Assembly: GCA_026686845.1 (NCBI GenBank)
Contig: JAIVEN010000010.1
Coordinates: 21,364,001-21,428,000 of the forward strand
Direction: 5' to 3'
From: Adenanthera pavonina
Lineage: Eukaryota; Streptophyta; Magnoliopsida; Fabales; Fabaceae
DNA length: 64,000 nt
A model generated the notes under the pieces. It had not been told where the DNA came from. It did not search any database and worked only from the letters and a program-made list of their open reading frames with translations. Positions 34,806 through 46,128 of the stretch are shown here, one piece after another (the first letter of the stretch is position 1; each line of letters begins with the position of its first letter). The translations under genes and the position numbers were made by a program.

Positions 34806-36611
34806 ATGAAGATGGCTGGCTTTGGAGAGAATATACTCCCTGAAGGGAACAATACTAACAGACCACCAGGCTTCAGTGGAGAGCATTATGGGTACTGGAA
34901 GATGAGAATGCAGATCTACCTCCAATCAATTGATCTTGACATCTGGTCAGTCATTGAAAAAGGGGATTTCATTTCAATGGCTCTAACTGAAGGTGGAGGA
35001 CACAAAGAGAAGCTGGAAGCAGAATGGAATGATGAGGACAGAAGGAGAGTCCTACTGAATTTCAAAGCAAAACACTGTTTAGTCAGCGCCCTGAATCAAG
35101 ATGAATTCTACAGAGTCTCGCAATGCACCACTGCAAAAGGAATGTGGGATACTCTGCAGATTGCTCATGAAGGAACATCTGGAGTCAGGGAAAATAGACT
35201 GAACACGTGCATTGGGGAGTATGAAAGCTTCAGAATGGCTGAAGGAGAAACTGTAAAGGAGCTACAAAAGAGATTCACCCTCATTGTGAATCAACTCAAA
35301 AGCCTGGGAAAGGAATACACTCAGTCTGAGAAAGTAAGAAAAATACTCAGAGCTCTCCCTCTGGAATGGCAGCCCAAGGTAACAGCTATAGAAGAAGCCA
35401 GAGGAGAATCTATGACTTCTGTCACAGCTCTCTTCGGCAGCCTTGAGGAATATGAAGGAAAAATCAAAGCGCTCAAGGAAGCTGGGCTGGACAGAAAGAA
35501 GAAAGGCCTTGCCCTCAAAGCTGCTGATGAAAAGGAAGAAGAATCTGATGAAGGAGATGATCTGGATGAAGAAACTCTGGCAATGATGGTTAGAAAATTC
35601 GGAAGATTCTACAGTAAGAAGAAGAACAAGAGATTCTTCAAGAAAGGAGCAGCTGGAGAAAGCAAGAAAGAGACAAAAGAACCTGTGACTTGCTATGAAT
35701 GCAAGAAGCAGGGACACATAAAATGGGACTGCCCCCAATTCCTCAAGAAACAAGAAAAGGAAAAGAAAGCTGCTGATAAGGGAAAGAAGAAGAAGGCCTA
35801 CATCTCATCTATATGAGGCAACAGCTCAGATGAGGAAGAAGAAGATGAGGATGAGATTTCCAACATTTGTCTGATGGCACTTGCTTCTGAAAAAGCCACA
35901 CCCTCACACAGCAGTGATCAGGAAGAAGAGGTATATGAATCTGAACCTTCCTATTCTGAATTACTAGATGCATTTCATGAGCTTCATGATGAATTTATTA
36001 AAGTTGCTAAAGAACTAAAACTAGCAAAGAAAAAGATAATTAAGCTGGAGTCTCAAAGCATAGTTTCTGAAATTGCCTCTTTACCTCCTACTGAATCTGT
36101 TTGCTGCACCTCATGCACTGAACTTAAGCAAACAAATGATTATCTAGTTAAAAGCATGTCTAGGCTCACTAGAGGTAAAGATATGTTGTTTGCCTTGATG
36201 GGGAGCCAAAGAATATCACAAGGAAAAGCTGGTCTTGGCTATGATCCATGTGCTGTCAAGGAAAAGATCAGGAAGAAAAATCAGAATGTGTATATGAGAC
36301 ATTTTGTGCATGCTAACAATAATAAAAAGAAAAATGATGCATCACCTCACATTGAAACATATGATCAACCAAGGCATGCTAAACAGAAGTATTATCTGCA
36401 TTGTTTTCTTCCTACCACTCAATCTAGCAGTCCATTCATTACCTGTCATTTCTGTAACAAAAAGGGACATATTTCCAGTTCTTGTGCATTGAAGAAAAAT
36501 GGACTAGGCAGGAAAACTGAATGGGTTCCCAAAGTTGCCTCTGCATCTAGGGAATTACTTACTGACCGAAAAGGACCCAAGCAAATTTGGGTACCTAAAA
36601 GGAAAACATAA
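34806..36611 (+). pseudogene. gag of element D, one premature stop
   Basis: ATG at 34806 (or 34812, where MAGFGEN matches the F start). The N-terminal half carries the copia gag core (HYGYWKMRMQIYLQSIDLDI, VKELQKRFTLIVNQLKSLGK). An acidic stretch and a Lys-rich stretch follow, with zinc knuckle 1 CYECKKQGHIKWDC near 35690. The frame stops at TGA (35814-35816) where F has tryptophan. It then stays open in the same frame through a coiled-coil region and knuckle 2 (CHFCNKKGHISSSC, near 36445) to TAA at 36609-36611. The product would bind RNA and form particles. Two knuckles about 240 residues apart are shared with F. Confidence 0.88.
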
Positions 36612-39600
36612 ACTTTGTTTTGCAGGTCTGTCTCAAAGCTAAGAAAAGTAACAAATGGTATATAGACAGTGCCTGCTCAAGTCACATGACTGGTGATAAG
36701 GAGAAGTTCATCACCCTTAGAGACAAGAAAGGAGGAAAGGTGACCTTTGGAGGTGACCAATATGGCAAAATCATTGGTATTGGAATTGTGGGTAAAAATC
36801 CAGAAACATCCATTGAAGAGGTGCTGTTTGTGATTGGCCTCAACCACAACTTGCTAAGCGTGAGTCAGACCTGTGACAAAGGAAACTGGGTGCTGTTTGA
36901 CTCAAAGTTTTGCCTGGTCATCAGAAAAAGTGATCACAAAGTAATCCTCAAAGCTCAAAGGGAAGGTAACTGTTATACTATTGACCTTGATGAACTTCCT
37001 CCCTTGGACTCTGTATGTTTAATTAGTCAGAATAATGATAGTTGGCTATGGCATAGGAGATTAGCTCATGTCAACATGAATCAATTGTCTAAACTGATTA
37101 AAAATGAGCTAGTAACTGGTCTTCCTAAAATATCTTTTGAAAAGGATAAAGAATGTGATGCATGCCTAAGAGGAAAACAAACCAAAGCATCCTTCAAATC
37201 TAAAAATGTAATTACAACAACAAGACCACTTGAATTGTTGCATATGGACTTAATTGGACCATCTAGAGTGAAAAGTCTTGGTGGTAATCTGTATGTGCTT
37301 GTAATTGTAGATGATTACTCTAGATTCACTTGGACATTGTTTCTTTCCTCTAAAAGTGATACCTTTGATGCATTTGTAACCTTAGCTAAGAAAGTGCAAA
37401 ATGAGAAAGGTATTTCTATTGTGTCTATCAGGTCAGACCATGGAGGAGAATTTGAAAATGCATACTTCCTGGAGTACTGCAATGAGCATGGGATTGACCA
37501 CAACTTCTCAGCACCAAGAACTCCTCAACAAAATGGAGTGGTGGAAAGGAAGAACAGAACCATTGGAGAGATGGCAAGAGCTATGCTGAATAAGAAGGAA
37601 CTCTCTCAAGTGTTCTGGGCTGATGCAGTGAATACAGCAAGTTACATCATAAACAGAGCCTACATCAGACCAATCCTTGGGAAAACTCCTTATGAGCTGT
37701 ACAAAGGAAGAAAGCCAAATTTGTCACACCTCCATGTGTTCGGGTGCAAATGCTTCATTCACAACAATGGGAAAGAAAATCTGGGTAAGTTTGATGCCAA
37801 ATCCGATGAAGGTATATTTTTGGGCTATTCAAGTAGGAGTAAGGCTTATAGGGTTTATAATAAAAGATCAAATTTAGTAGAAGAATCAGTACATGTGGTT
37901 TTCATTGAAAATGAAGCTGTTTTAAAACATGAGGATGATCTATCTATCAATTTTGAAAAATTGGGAATTTCTGACAAAAGTAAAACTGAATCTCCAAAGA
38001 TATCTGAATCTATTGACATAGAGGAAGATGTCCAGGAGCAAGAGTTTGATGAAGAAAATAATAAAGAAACAACTCAAGAACTCCCTAGAGCTTGGAGATA
38101 TCAAAGGAATCACCCTGTTGATCAAGTAATAGGGAATGTTCAAGAGAAAGTCAAAACCAGAAAACAGTTAAGGGATCAAATGCTCAACTGCGCTTTCATT
38201 TCTCAAATTGAACCTAAATGTGCTGAGGAAGCCTTAACTGATGACTACTAGATTTTAGCTATGCAAGATGAACTAAATCAGTTTGAAAGAAATCATGTTT
38301 GGGATTTAGTGCCCAGGCCCAAAAATCATCTTGTTATTGGTACCAAATGGGTTTTCAGAAATAAACTGGATGAATCTGGAACAATAATTAGAAATAAGGC
38401 TAGACTGGTTGCTAAAGGGTATAATCAGGAAGAAGGTATTGATTTTGAAGAAACCTTTGCACCAGTAGCTAGACTAGAGGCTATAAGAATAATGCTAGCA
38501 TATGCATGCATGAAAAATATTTTACTATATCAAATGGATGTAAAGAGTGCCTTTTTAAATGGATATATCATGGAAGAGGTTTATATAGATCAACCTCCTG
38601 GTTTTGAAGATTCTACTAAGCCAAACCATGTTTATAAACTAAAGAAGGCTCTTTATGGTTTAAAACAAGCCCCTAGAGCATGGTATGAGAGGTTAAGCAA
38701 TTTTCTAATTGAAAAAGGGTTTAATAGAGGCAAAGTTGACACAACTTTATTCACTAAGAAAGAAAATAAAGATTTACTGATTGTTCAAATCTATGTTGAT
38801 GATATTATTTTCGGTGCTACTAATGAAACTCTTTGCAAGAAATTTTCTGAGTTAATGCAGGGAGAATTCGAGATGTCCATGATGGGTGAACTTAACTTCT
38901 TCCTCGGACTGCAAATCAGACAGCTTGATGATGGTATCTTTCTCAGTCAATCCAAGTATCTAAAGGAGCTGCTAAAGAAGTTTGGGATGGAGAATGCCAA
39001 GCCAATGGGAACACCTATGGCTACTGCAACCAAACTAGACATGGATGAGAATGGGAAAATGTTTGACATTACTCAGTACAGGAGAATGATTGGATCTCTG
39101 CTGTACTTAACTGCCAGCAGACCTGACATCATGTTCAGTGTCTGCATGTGTGCAAGGTTCCAATCATGCCCCAAAGAAATCCCATGCAACAGTTGTGAAA
39201 AGAATTTTTAGATATCTTATTAGAACATCACAAATGGGTCTTTGGTATCCAAAAGGCAATGGAGAAGACCTCAAAGGATACACGGATGCTGATTTTGCAG
39301 GATCTAAAACTGACAGAAAAAGCACAAGTGGAACCTGTCAGTTCCTTGGAGGATCCCTAGTTTCATGGTTCAGCAAAAAGCAAAACAGTGTAGCCTTATC
39401 TACTGCAGAAGCTGAGTATGTTGCAGCTGGAAGCTGTTGTGCCCAAGTCATCTGGATGAAACAGCAGCTTGAAGATCTTGAGATAAAAATAAAAGAGATA
39501 CCAATCATGTGTGACAACCAAAGTGCTATAAATATCACCAAGAATCCTGTCATGCACTCAAGAACAAAGCATATTGAAGTCAGGCACCACTTCATAAGAG

Positions 39601-39743
39601 ATCATGTTCTGAAAGGAGAAGTCAGATTGGAGTACATCCCAACAGAGGATCAAATTGCTGATATACTCACAAAACCTCTGCCAGAAGACAGACTTTGTAA
39701 AATAAGGAGAGAACTGGGAATGGTAAACCCCAATGAACTGTAA
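36612..39743 (+). pseudogene. pol of element D, one stop and one frameshift
   Basis: Lies in the -1 frame relative to gag and lacks an ATG before the protease (WYIDSACSSHMTGD, near 36656). Next come pre-integrase (WLWHRRLAHVN, CDACLRGKQT), an integrase core with Asp near 37246, SDHGGEFEN near 37434 and NGVVERKNRT near 37535, then RT with YVDDIIFGATN near 38792. RNase H contains TDADFAGSKTDRKS and STAEAEYVAAG. The end is NPNEL with TAA at 39741-39743. A TAG at 38249-38251 replaces a tryptophan conserved in F. One extra base near 39180 shifts the frame at the end of RT. The enzyme set is otherwise full length. Confidence 0.9.
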
Positions 39744-40743
39744 GATATTTTCATGCAATTCTGTCTTTAAAATTTTCAATATCAGAATCAATTCTAACTT
39801 GAGCTTCGGAGTATGTTTAATCTGAGGTGCAGGTGCTCCTTGTGAAAATCAATGGCAATAAACTTGAAGATTGGAGCACGTCAGAATGGAACAACCAGAA
39901 AACGGAGTGAATAATGTAAATTCTATGTTTTGGATCCATTCTGTAAGTTTTTTTTTAAAGATGAAATTCGCATTTTAATGTATGTTAGACGTATTTTGCT
40001 TCATAAAATGTGCTTCTGACATGGTCAATATGGTCAACATTCGAATTTCAGTTCACTAACAGACGAACTTCGGCCTGTTATGCCCTGGAACAGTTCTCTG
40101 TAATGCCTCGAAATTCGTCTGTTGAAACTTGAAAGTTCGAATTTTCAAAATCAAAAATTTCAATATTATGTTTGTCCATCACTGCTACACAAATTATTAC
40201 CTCCTAACATACGAATGTTGGACAATCTTTACACAGTAAGAAAATTCGAATTTTCAGTTCAAAATTCGTCTGATGAATCATGTGCTACATGCTGAATTGT
40301 TAAAAGATACAGCTCTGCCTGTTTAATTTGTCTGAATGATTGATAGTTTGATTGTTAACTGCCTTTTTCTATTCAACATTCGAACTTCGGTGGAACAAAA
40401 TTCGTCTGTTGTCCTTGTATTGCTTGTTTCAAGCCACTGTCAGACGAACTTTCAAGATGAAAATTCATCTGTCAGTAAGCTGTGCTAAACGGTTTAACTT
40501 GTAACTGCCCGAAGTTTGAATTTTGGCCCCTCAAAATTCGTCTGTCAGACGGTTACACACGTTAAATGCTACGGTTTTCCTCAGAACAGATGCAGCCCTA
40601 TCTGTAACCTCTCTGAATCCGTTCTGATTCTTTCTTTAATTCTCTTAACTCCTATCCAAAAACCGTCATTCTTCACCGTTTAAACTTCCATTCGCATCCT
40701 ATAAACCCTTTCTTGACGTCATTCCGCTTCATTCCACTGAAAA
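39744..40743 (+). other. Spacer between pol and the extra ORF of element D
   Basis: About 1 kb without coding capacity. GTAAGA overlaps the pol stop, and GAGGTGCAG-GTGCTCC lies near 39830, a possible donor and acceptor. From about 40021 to 40555 it carries further copies of CAGACGAA, AAATTCGTCTG and ATTCGAATTT, the same motif family as the LTR array. Confidence 0.7.
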
Positions 40744-42900
40744 ATGGCGAGAGTAAAGATCCCTGGAGCAGGACAAGCTGGGACTCGACCAAAAAGAACA
40801 GTTAAATCCCAATATGCTACAAAAGAAGGAGAAAAATCCAAGAGAAAGGCCGAACCCAGTAAAGCTACCCCTTATAAACGCCAGAAATCATCATCCAAGG
40901 CAGATTCTCAGAAAACTGGGCCTTCCTCTTCAAAAACTGCAATTCCTTCGGGTGATACTACTGCTGTGGCTTCCTTCTCTTCTACACAATCTGGAGAATT
41001 TGAGCTTACCACATTACCACTTTGGAGCACTCCTGAGATTCAAGAAGAGTTTTCTGCCAAGTTTTCCAGTAAAAAGGTAATCAAGCCTCACTGTGTAAAT
41101 TTGGAGCAATTTTTGATATCCAACAACTTTGATGCTGCACTATGGTTGATAAGATACAAAAACCTGTTGGAAATTGCTGAAAAATATGATGATGAAGTAG
41201 TGAAGACTTGGTATGCCTCTCTTCAATATAACAGCAAGAAAAGGAAATGGGAGGTCACTTTGAGATCAAGGACCATCTGGCTTGCTGATGAAACAATCAA
41301 TGAAGTGCTGGAAATCCCAGGACAAGATGGGGTGAAAATTGACATTACAGCCTCTGGATACATGGATGAGGCAAGCACAGAGGATAAAGAAGGTGGATCC
41401 TTTCTGAACTACAAAGAGAGCACCATCTTGGACACCTTGTTCAGGAGAAGAGAAAACAGACCAACAATAAATCTGTTGAAGCCCACAGACCTAAGTGTAC
41501 AAGTGAGGATCTTGCACTATATAGTGTCCAGGATCATATTCAACAAGGGTGGCAGCTTCAATTTGATAACAAGGGCAGAGGCTCATGTGATGACTGCTAT
41601 CATTCGTGGGAAGCTAATCAACATGGGTCATATCATCCTCCAGAGAATGATAAAGGCAAGGGATCAGAGGAAGGATTCCACACTCCCCTATGCTGCAATT
41701 ATTTCAAGAATCCTGCAGCATGCTAGGATTCAACACATTGAAAAGGGGAAAGGGAAACTCACTGAGGCATTCAAAGAAGAGGAACTGCAAAGGATGGGTA
41801 TTGAACGAGATGAAGGCAGATGGGTTGGAAAGGGAGCAGGGAAATCTGAAGATCTGTTCTTTGCTGCTGATGCCTCCTTCCAACAAGAAGGCACCTCTGA
41901 GGCCCCTGGCAAATCGGTACCTCAGCCTTCTCAGCCAATCCCATCTCCCTCCAGGCCCACTCACCCTCCTTCCACTCCCTCCTCACGGGCCAAGCCAACA
42001 AAGATCACTGAGTTGTTTGACAGTCTGTCAACACTCATTCTCAGCATAAGAGATGAGCAAAATGCCAAATTTGCTCATCTACAAGATCAGATCCATCAGT
42101 TGGCTGTGAACATGAAGGTGGTGGCTGACGCTTATGAAGAAATAAGAAATGCAATTCCCACCACTTCAGCTCCACCTCAGCCTGGTGTCCCTGAGCCTAC
42201 TCTATCTCCAACTCCTGAGCCTCCAAGCCCCTTCGAGATTGCCTCCTCTGACCATGATGATAATGTAGATGGTGCTGGTGCAATGAGAACACCAAGTCCT
42301 GGTCCACCCTTGGACTATGGATTGGAAGAAGAAGAACTTCAGCAGACAAGTCCTCATGAGCCCATGCAAGAAGTTGCTTAGGAATCAATTCTGTCCACTC
42401 AAGAATCTGAGCAAGTTGAAAGACTAGTGGCAGCCATTTCAAGCTCCTCTGTGCAAGAAGTTGTGAGCACTGAAGAAAGAAGCCTTGTACCTGTTGCTGA
42501 CTATGTTGCCATTGCTCACAATGCTTTACTGGAAGCTCAGAGGAAAAGGCTGGAAGAAATGTTTCCTCCTGCTAAACCAGCTTCCTCTTCTCTAGCTGCC
42601 TATGGTCTTACAGAGGAACAAAGAGCTCAACTAGCTCTTTCCAGACAGGCAATGCAGGAGCTGCTGGAAATCTCTGACGAGGAAACAAGCACTGATCCCC
42701 CAGCTGAAATTCCTTTTGCTCCTGTGCCCCTTCGTGCTATTCCTGTCTCTCAGATCCCTCCTCCGGCTGATTTTGTTGGCCTTCCTGATGATGTCAAAAA
42801 GGGGGAGAAGTCTGGGCAAACTTGAAAGACTGCTGCTGAGCAATCTGGTAAAGGAAAAGGGAAATCCTACAGCAAGAAGACCAAGACCAAGAAGAAATGA
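40744..42900 (+). pseudogene. Extra ORF after pol of element D (env-position protein), two premature stops
   Basis: ATG at 40744 gives a very basic, Ser-rich start (RPKRTVKSQYATKEGEKSKR). A folded-looking domain of about 270 residues follows (LTTLPLWSTPEIQEEF, VVKTWYASLQYNSKKRKW, RILHYIVSRIIFNKGGSFNL), then a Pro/Ser-rich linker, a helical segment near LSTLILSIRDEQNAKFAH, an acidic region and a Lys-rich tail (SKKTKTKKK). In-frame stops at 42379-42381 (glutamine in F) and 42823-42825 (glycine in F) break it; the natural end is TGA 42898-42900. No signal peptide or hydrophobic membrane segment is seen, so an envelope role is not supported. The domain resembles the plant transposon-associated proteins described for this position. 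Function unknown. Confidence 0.8.
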
Positions 42901-43157
42901 TTGGAAATTCTTGTTGTACTTTGTACTGGTTTTGTTGTTTGAAATTTGTTGATTGGACTGGTTTTGATGTTTGAACTTTGCTTTACTTGGTTCTGTATAA
43001 GCAACTTTTGATTAAATGAATGGATCCCTTTGTTGCAAAGTTTTGTGCCTTAATTCTGTTGATATCTTATGCATATGTTGAGGGGGAGCTTGTGAAAGCA
43101 AACCCAAGTACTAATCCAGTTTGTAAGTTGTTTTGTCATCATCAAAAAGGGGGAGAA

Positions 43158-45016
43158 TGTTGAATCAAGAGTTTTGATGATTTTAAACCAACACTCAAGA
43201 GCTTGGATTGAAGATATCAAAGAAGAACAAAGCTGTTTCAAATGAAGATTTACTGAGTATTTGCTGTTAGATCTCTTATAGGATCTTTAGTTTTTGATAT
43301 GATTGGGTAAAATATTTTGATTTGAAGAAAAGATGTTTTCAAACTTTGATTTTATGTTAAATCTTTGAATATTTGAAAAACACCTACAAACAGACGAAGG
43401 TTGAGAGTTTAAACTGAACTGTCAAGTTAGAAATTCGAATTTTGCCTTTGGAAATTCGAATTTCGAGCTAAAACTAAATAAGTCTGAAGAGACTGTTCTC
43501 TGTTAGACGAATTTTGGTTGTTCAAAATTCGAATTTTCATCTAGTCTGAAAAGAGGCCTTTTGTAACTGACGAACTTCACACTTTCAAAATTCGAATTTC
43601 AAGTAAAATGAAGTTTGTGAAAATCAAAGAAATTCGTCTGAAACTATGATAAAGTGCATCTGAAATCAAAATGAAATTAAGTTTGATAAATGCTCTCTGA
43701 CAGACGAATTTTGAAGTTCCAACATTCGAATTTTCATATAAGTCTGAAAAATGCTTCTTTACAACAGACGAACTTTGGGTTTTCAAATTCGAATTTCAAA
43801 CAAAACAAAACTTGAGAAAATTGAAGAAATTCGTCTGAAACTATGTTAAAGTTCACCTGAGATCAAGAGTGATTTCAGTTTCAAAACTGCTCTCTGACAG
43901 ACGAACTTTGAGCATTGAAATTCGAATTTCAGAAGCTAAGTTCTTGAGTCTATTGAAATGAAACATTGACATACGAATGATAAGAACTTGCAACATTCGA
44001 ATGATGAAATGAGTCTGAAAAGAGTTTCTCTGACAGACGAATTTCGCCTTTCCAAAATTCGAATTTCGAAGAAAGTTATCTACTGTGTCTCTTTAAACGT
44101 TCAATGGACAGACGAATTTTGGGGATCCAAAATTCAAATTTCGAAGGCACTGTAGAAAATTGAAAACACTGTTCATACTTAACTGAAAACTTTCTTCTTG
44201 AAAATTCGCATGTCACATTGTGAAAATGTTTTGTAAGTTTCAAAATTCGAATTTCACTTCATGAACAGACGAACTTCGTGCTGTAACGTTGGAAGCTTTA
44301 ATCTTCGGTTCCTTCGAAATTCGTCTGTTGGCCAACCAAAATTCGAATTTCAGTATGTCAGAAACATTAAATGCGGTTGGTAAACGGATAGTTTTTCAAA
44401 GTAACCGTTGAATAACTTCTCCAACGGATAGATTTAGTCTCTAACGGATATTTGAGACCTAAATCTATAAATACAACATCATTTGAAGTTGTGGGTAACA
44501 AAATAAAACTTGTATATACCGAATTTCTGCTGAATCTTTTCTCAAAAGCTTTTACCCTCTTAACTTCAAAAACTTGTACTTAAACTTTCACATCCACTCT
44601 TTACAAGAGAGTTACTTCATTGTAATCAATCTATTCTTCATCTGGAAGATAGGTTTACTTGTGAGGGGTATTCACAAGGGGATTGGGAAGCACATAGTGA
44701 AAGTGCTTGAAGAGTTTGAGAGAGCTCAGAAACAGAGCAAACCCATGTACTGTGGCCTTAGCAAGAAGCCCACTGAAATTCTTGCTGTATAGTGGATAAA
44801 TCTCAAGAGGTGTCTTGGGGACTGGATGTAGGTCAAGTGAATAGACCGAACCAGGATAAATCACTGACTTCTTTTCTCCTTACTTTTATTTTTCACCTTG
44901 CTCTGTTTTACGCATTGTTTTCATTATACTGTGATATTTTCATTTACTTCACTTTGTGCAGAAAAATTTCAAACTTCCCAATTCACCCCCCTCTTGGGAC
45001 GTCAGCCTTGCTAACA
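43158..45016 (+). repeat. Element D 3' LTR
   Basis: Nearly identical to 32897-34756. Several differences are CpG versus TpG/CpA inside the array motifs, for example ATTCGAATTTT here (43531) against ATTCAAATTTT in the left copy (33270). TATAAATA lies at 44466-44473. The purine tract precedes it at 43144-43157. Confidence 0.93.
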
Positions 45017-46128
45017 GAAATCTCACTTGGAACCGAGATTGCCTTGATTCTCTACTTCATCATGGATTCAATTCTTCTTGCTCCTTCTTCTGCTGGCTTG
45101 GATGAAATTTTAGCAATGGTATCTTGAGATTTTTATGGTGTTCTACAATGGAGATAGAGAAGAAGCCATGAGGAGCATTGATTTCATTGACTACAAAGGG
45201 GATTTTCTCACTCTCTTCCTATTTTCTTAGCTAGATTGATTTTACTTTTGATTTTTGGACTGAATCTTTATGCCAGGATTATAGTTTGGAATTGATTTAG
45301 TTGCTGGACATTGGATTGAATTTAGTCAATTCCATTTGAGAGAGTTTATCTTGATGTAATTGGATTGGTATTTTTGTTACTAAATTCGTACATAATATTT
45401 AGCTAGCATTATCTTGTCTTCAATGGTAGTTTTGCTATCTTAAATGAATGGTTGGTGCATTAAGATGGTTCAGTTGTTGTTTTGGATAAGATATATGTTT
45501 TGTTGACATTGGTTTTGGGCTGTAATGGTCAATATATGACAATCAACTTAAAGGAAATTCAATTGTACAATTTAGGATTTAATAAAGCAACATGCCTACC
45601 AATTGTTTGAATAAATGTTCAAGAGGAATTAATGTGCCTAATAGCCAATTTCTTGCACTTTGGTTGAAAGATGATTGAATGAGTTGAATTTGCTTTGTTA
45701 AATAAATTGTCTTACAAAATCCCTTTTAGAATCAATTAAGCTGTTGTGATAGGCAAATTTCTCCATCAACATTGGAAAGCACCATACTTGATTGATATTG
45801 CATTTGCTTTCCAACCTTTGCATTCTTCATTTGTTTTGTTAATTGTCTTGTTTTCATCTTTTAAATTTCCTTAAACTCAATTTGATCCAAAAAACACCCA
45901 AATTTGCATTACATTTAGTGCAGCTAGGTTTCATTGCATTGTAGTTAAGCACTCTTTATAACTTTCTTAATCATCTCTACTCGTATCTCCTTTGTGAATA
46001 GAACCTAGGTCGAACCACTATCCTATAGTAGTTCTACTTAGTTATTAAATTGATACCCTCATAACATGGGCTATCAATTTTTGGCACCACTGCTAAGGAG
46101 GTAATGAGTGTTTGTAATTTATTAGTTT

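Larger units (their letters stand above)
32897..45016 (+). mobile_element. Element D: SIRE-like Ty1/copia retrotransposon, youngest copy
   Basis: A complete 12.1-kb element between exact GAAAT duplications (32892-32896 and 45017-45021). LTRs of 1,860 and 1,859 bp differ by only about fifteen bases by eye, so insertion was recent. The order is LTR, initiator-Met primer site, gag, pol (protease, integrase, RT, RNase H), spacer, extra ORF, purine tract AAAAAGGGGGAGAA (43144-43157), LTR. Domain order and the gag/RT patterns (for example GEFEMSMMGELNFFLGLQI) fit the SIRE/Maximus lineage. The coding regions have four premature stops and one frameshift. Confidence 0.93.
32422..46128 (+). mobile_element. 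Element G: Ty3/gypsy (Tat/Athila-like) LTR and start of interior, split by D
   Basis: The unit begins TGATAG (32422) and its LTR ends CTATCA (46076), a perfect 6-bp terminal inverted repeat. The text reads across the GAAAT duplication of element D: 32422-32896 joins 45022-46076 for about 1.53 kb of LTR. Immediately after, ATTTTTGGCACCACTGC (46076-46092) resembles the ATTTTTGGCGCCGTTGC primer-site signature of plant Tat/Athila gypsy elements. Only about 50 bp of interior is seen before element E begins at 46129. The rest lies beyond the window, so gag and pol cannot be checked. Confidence 0.65.

Noticed and set aside
41690..42049. Frames overlapping the extra ORF in other phases (also 56157-56471 and 56679-56996)
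   Set aside because: They arise from codon bias of the main frame, whose protein is conserved between D and F.
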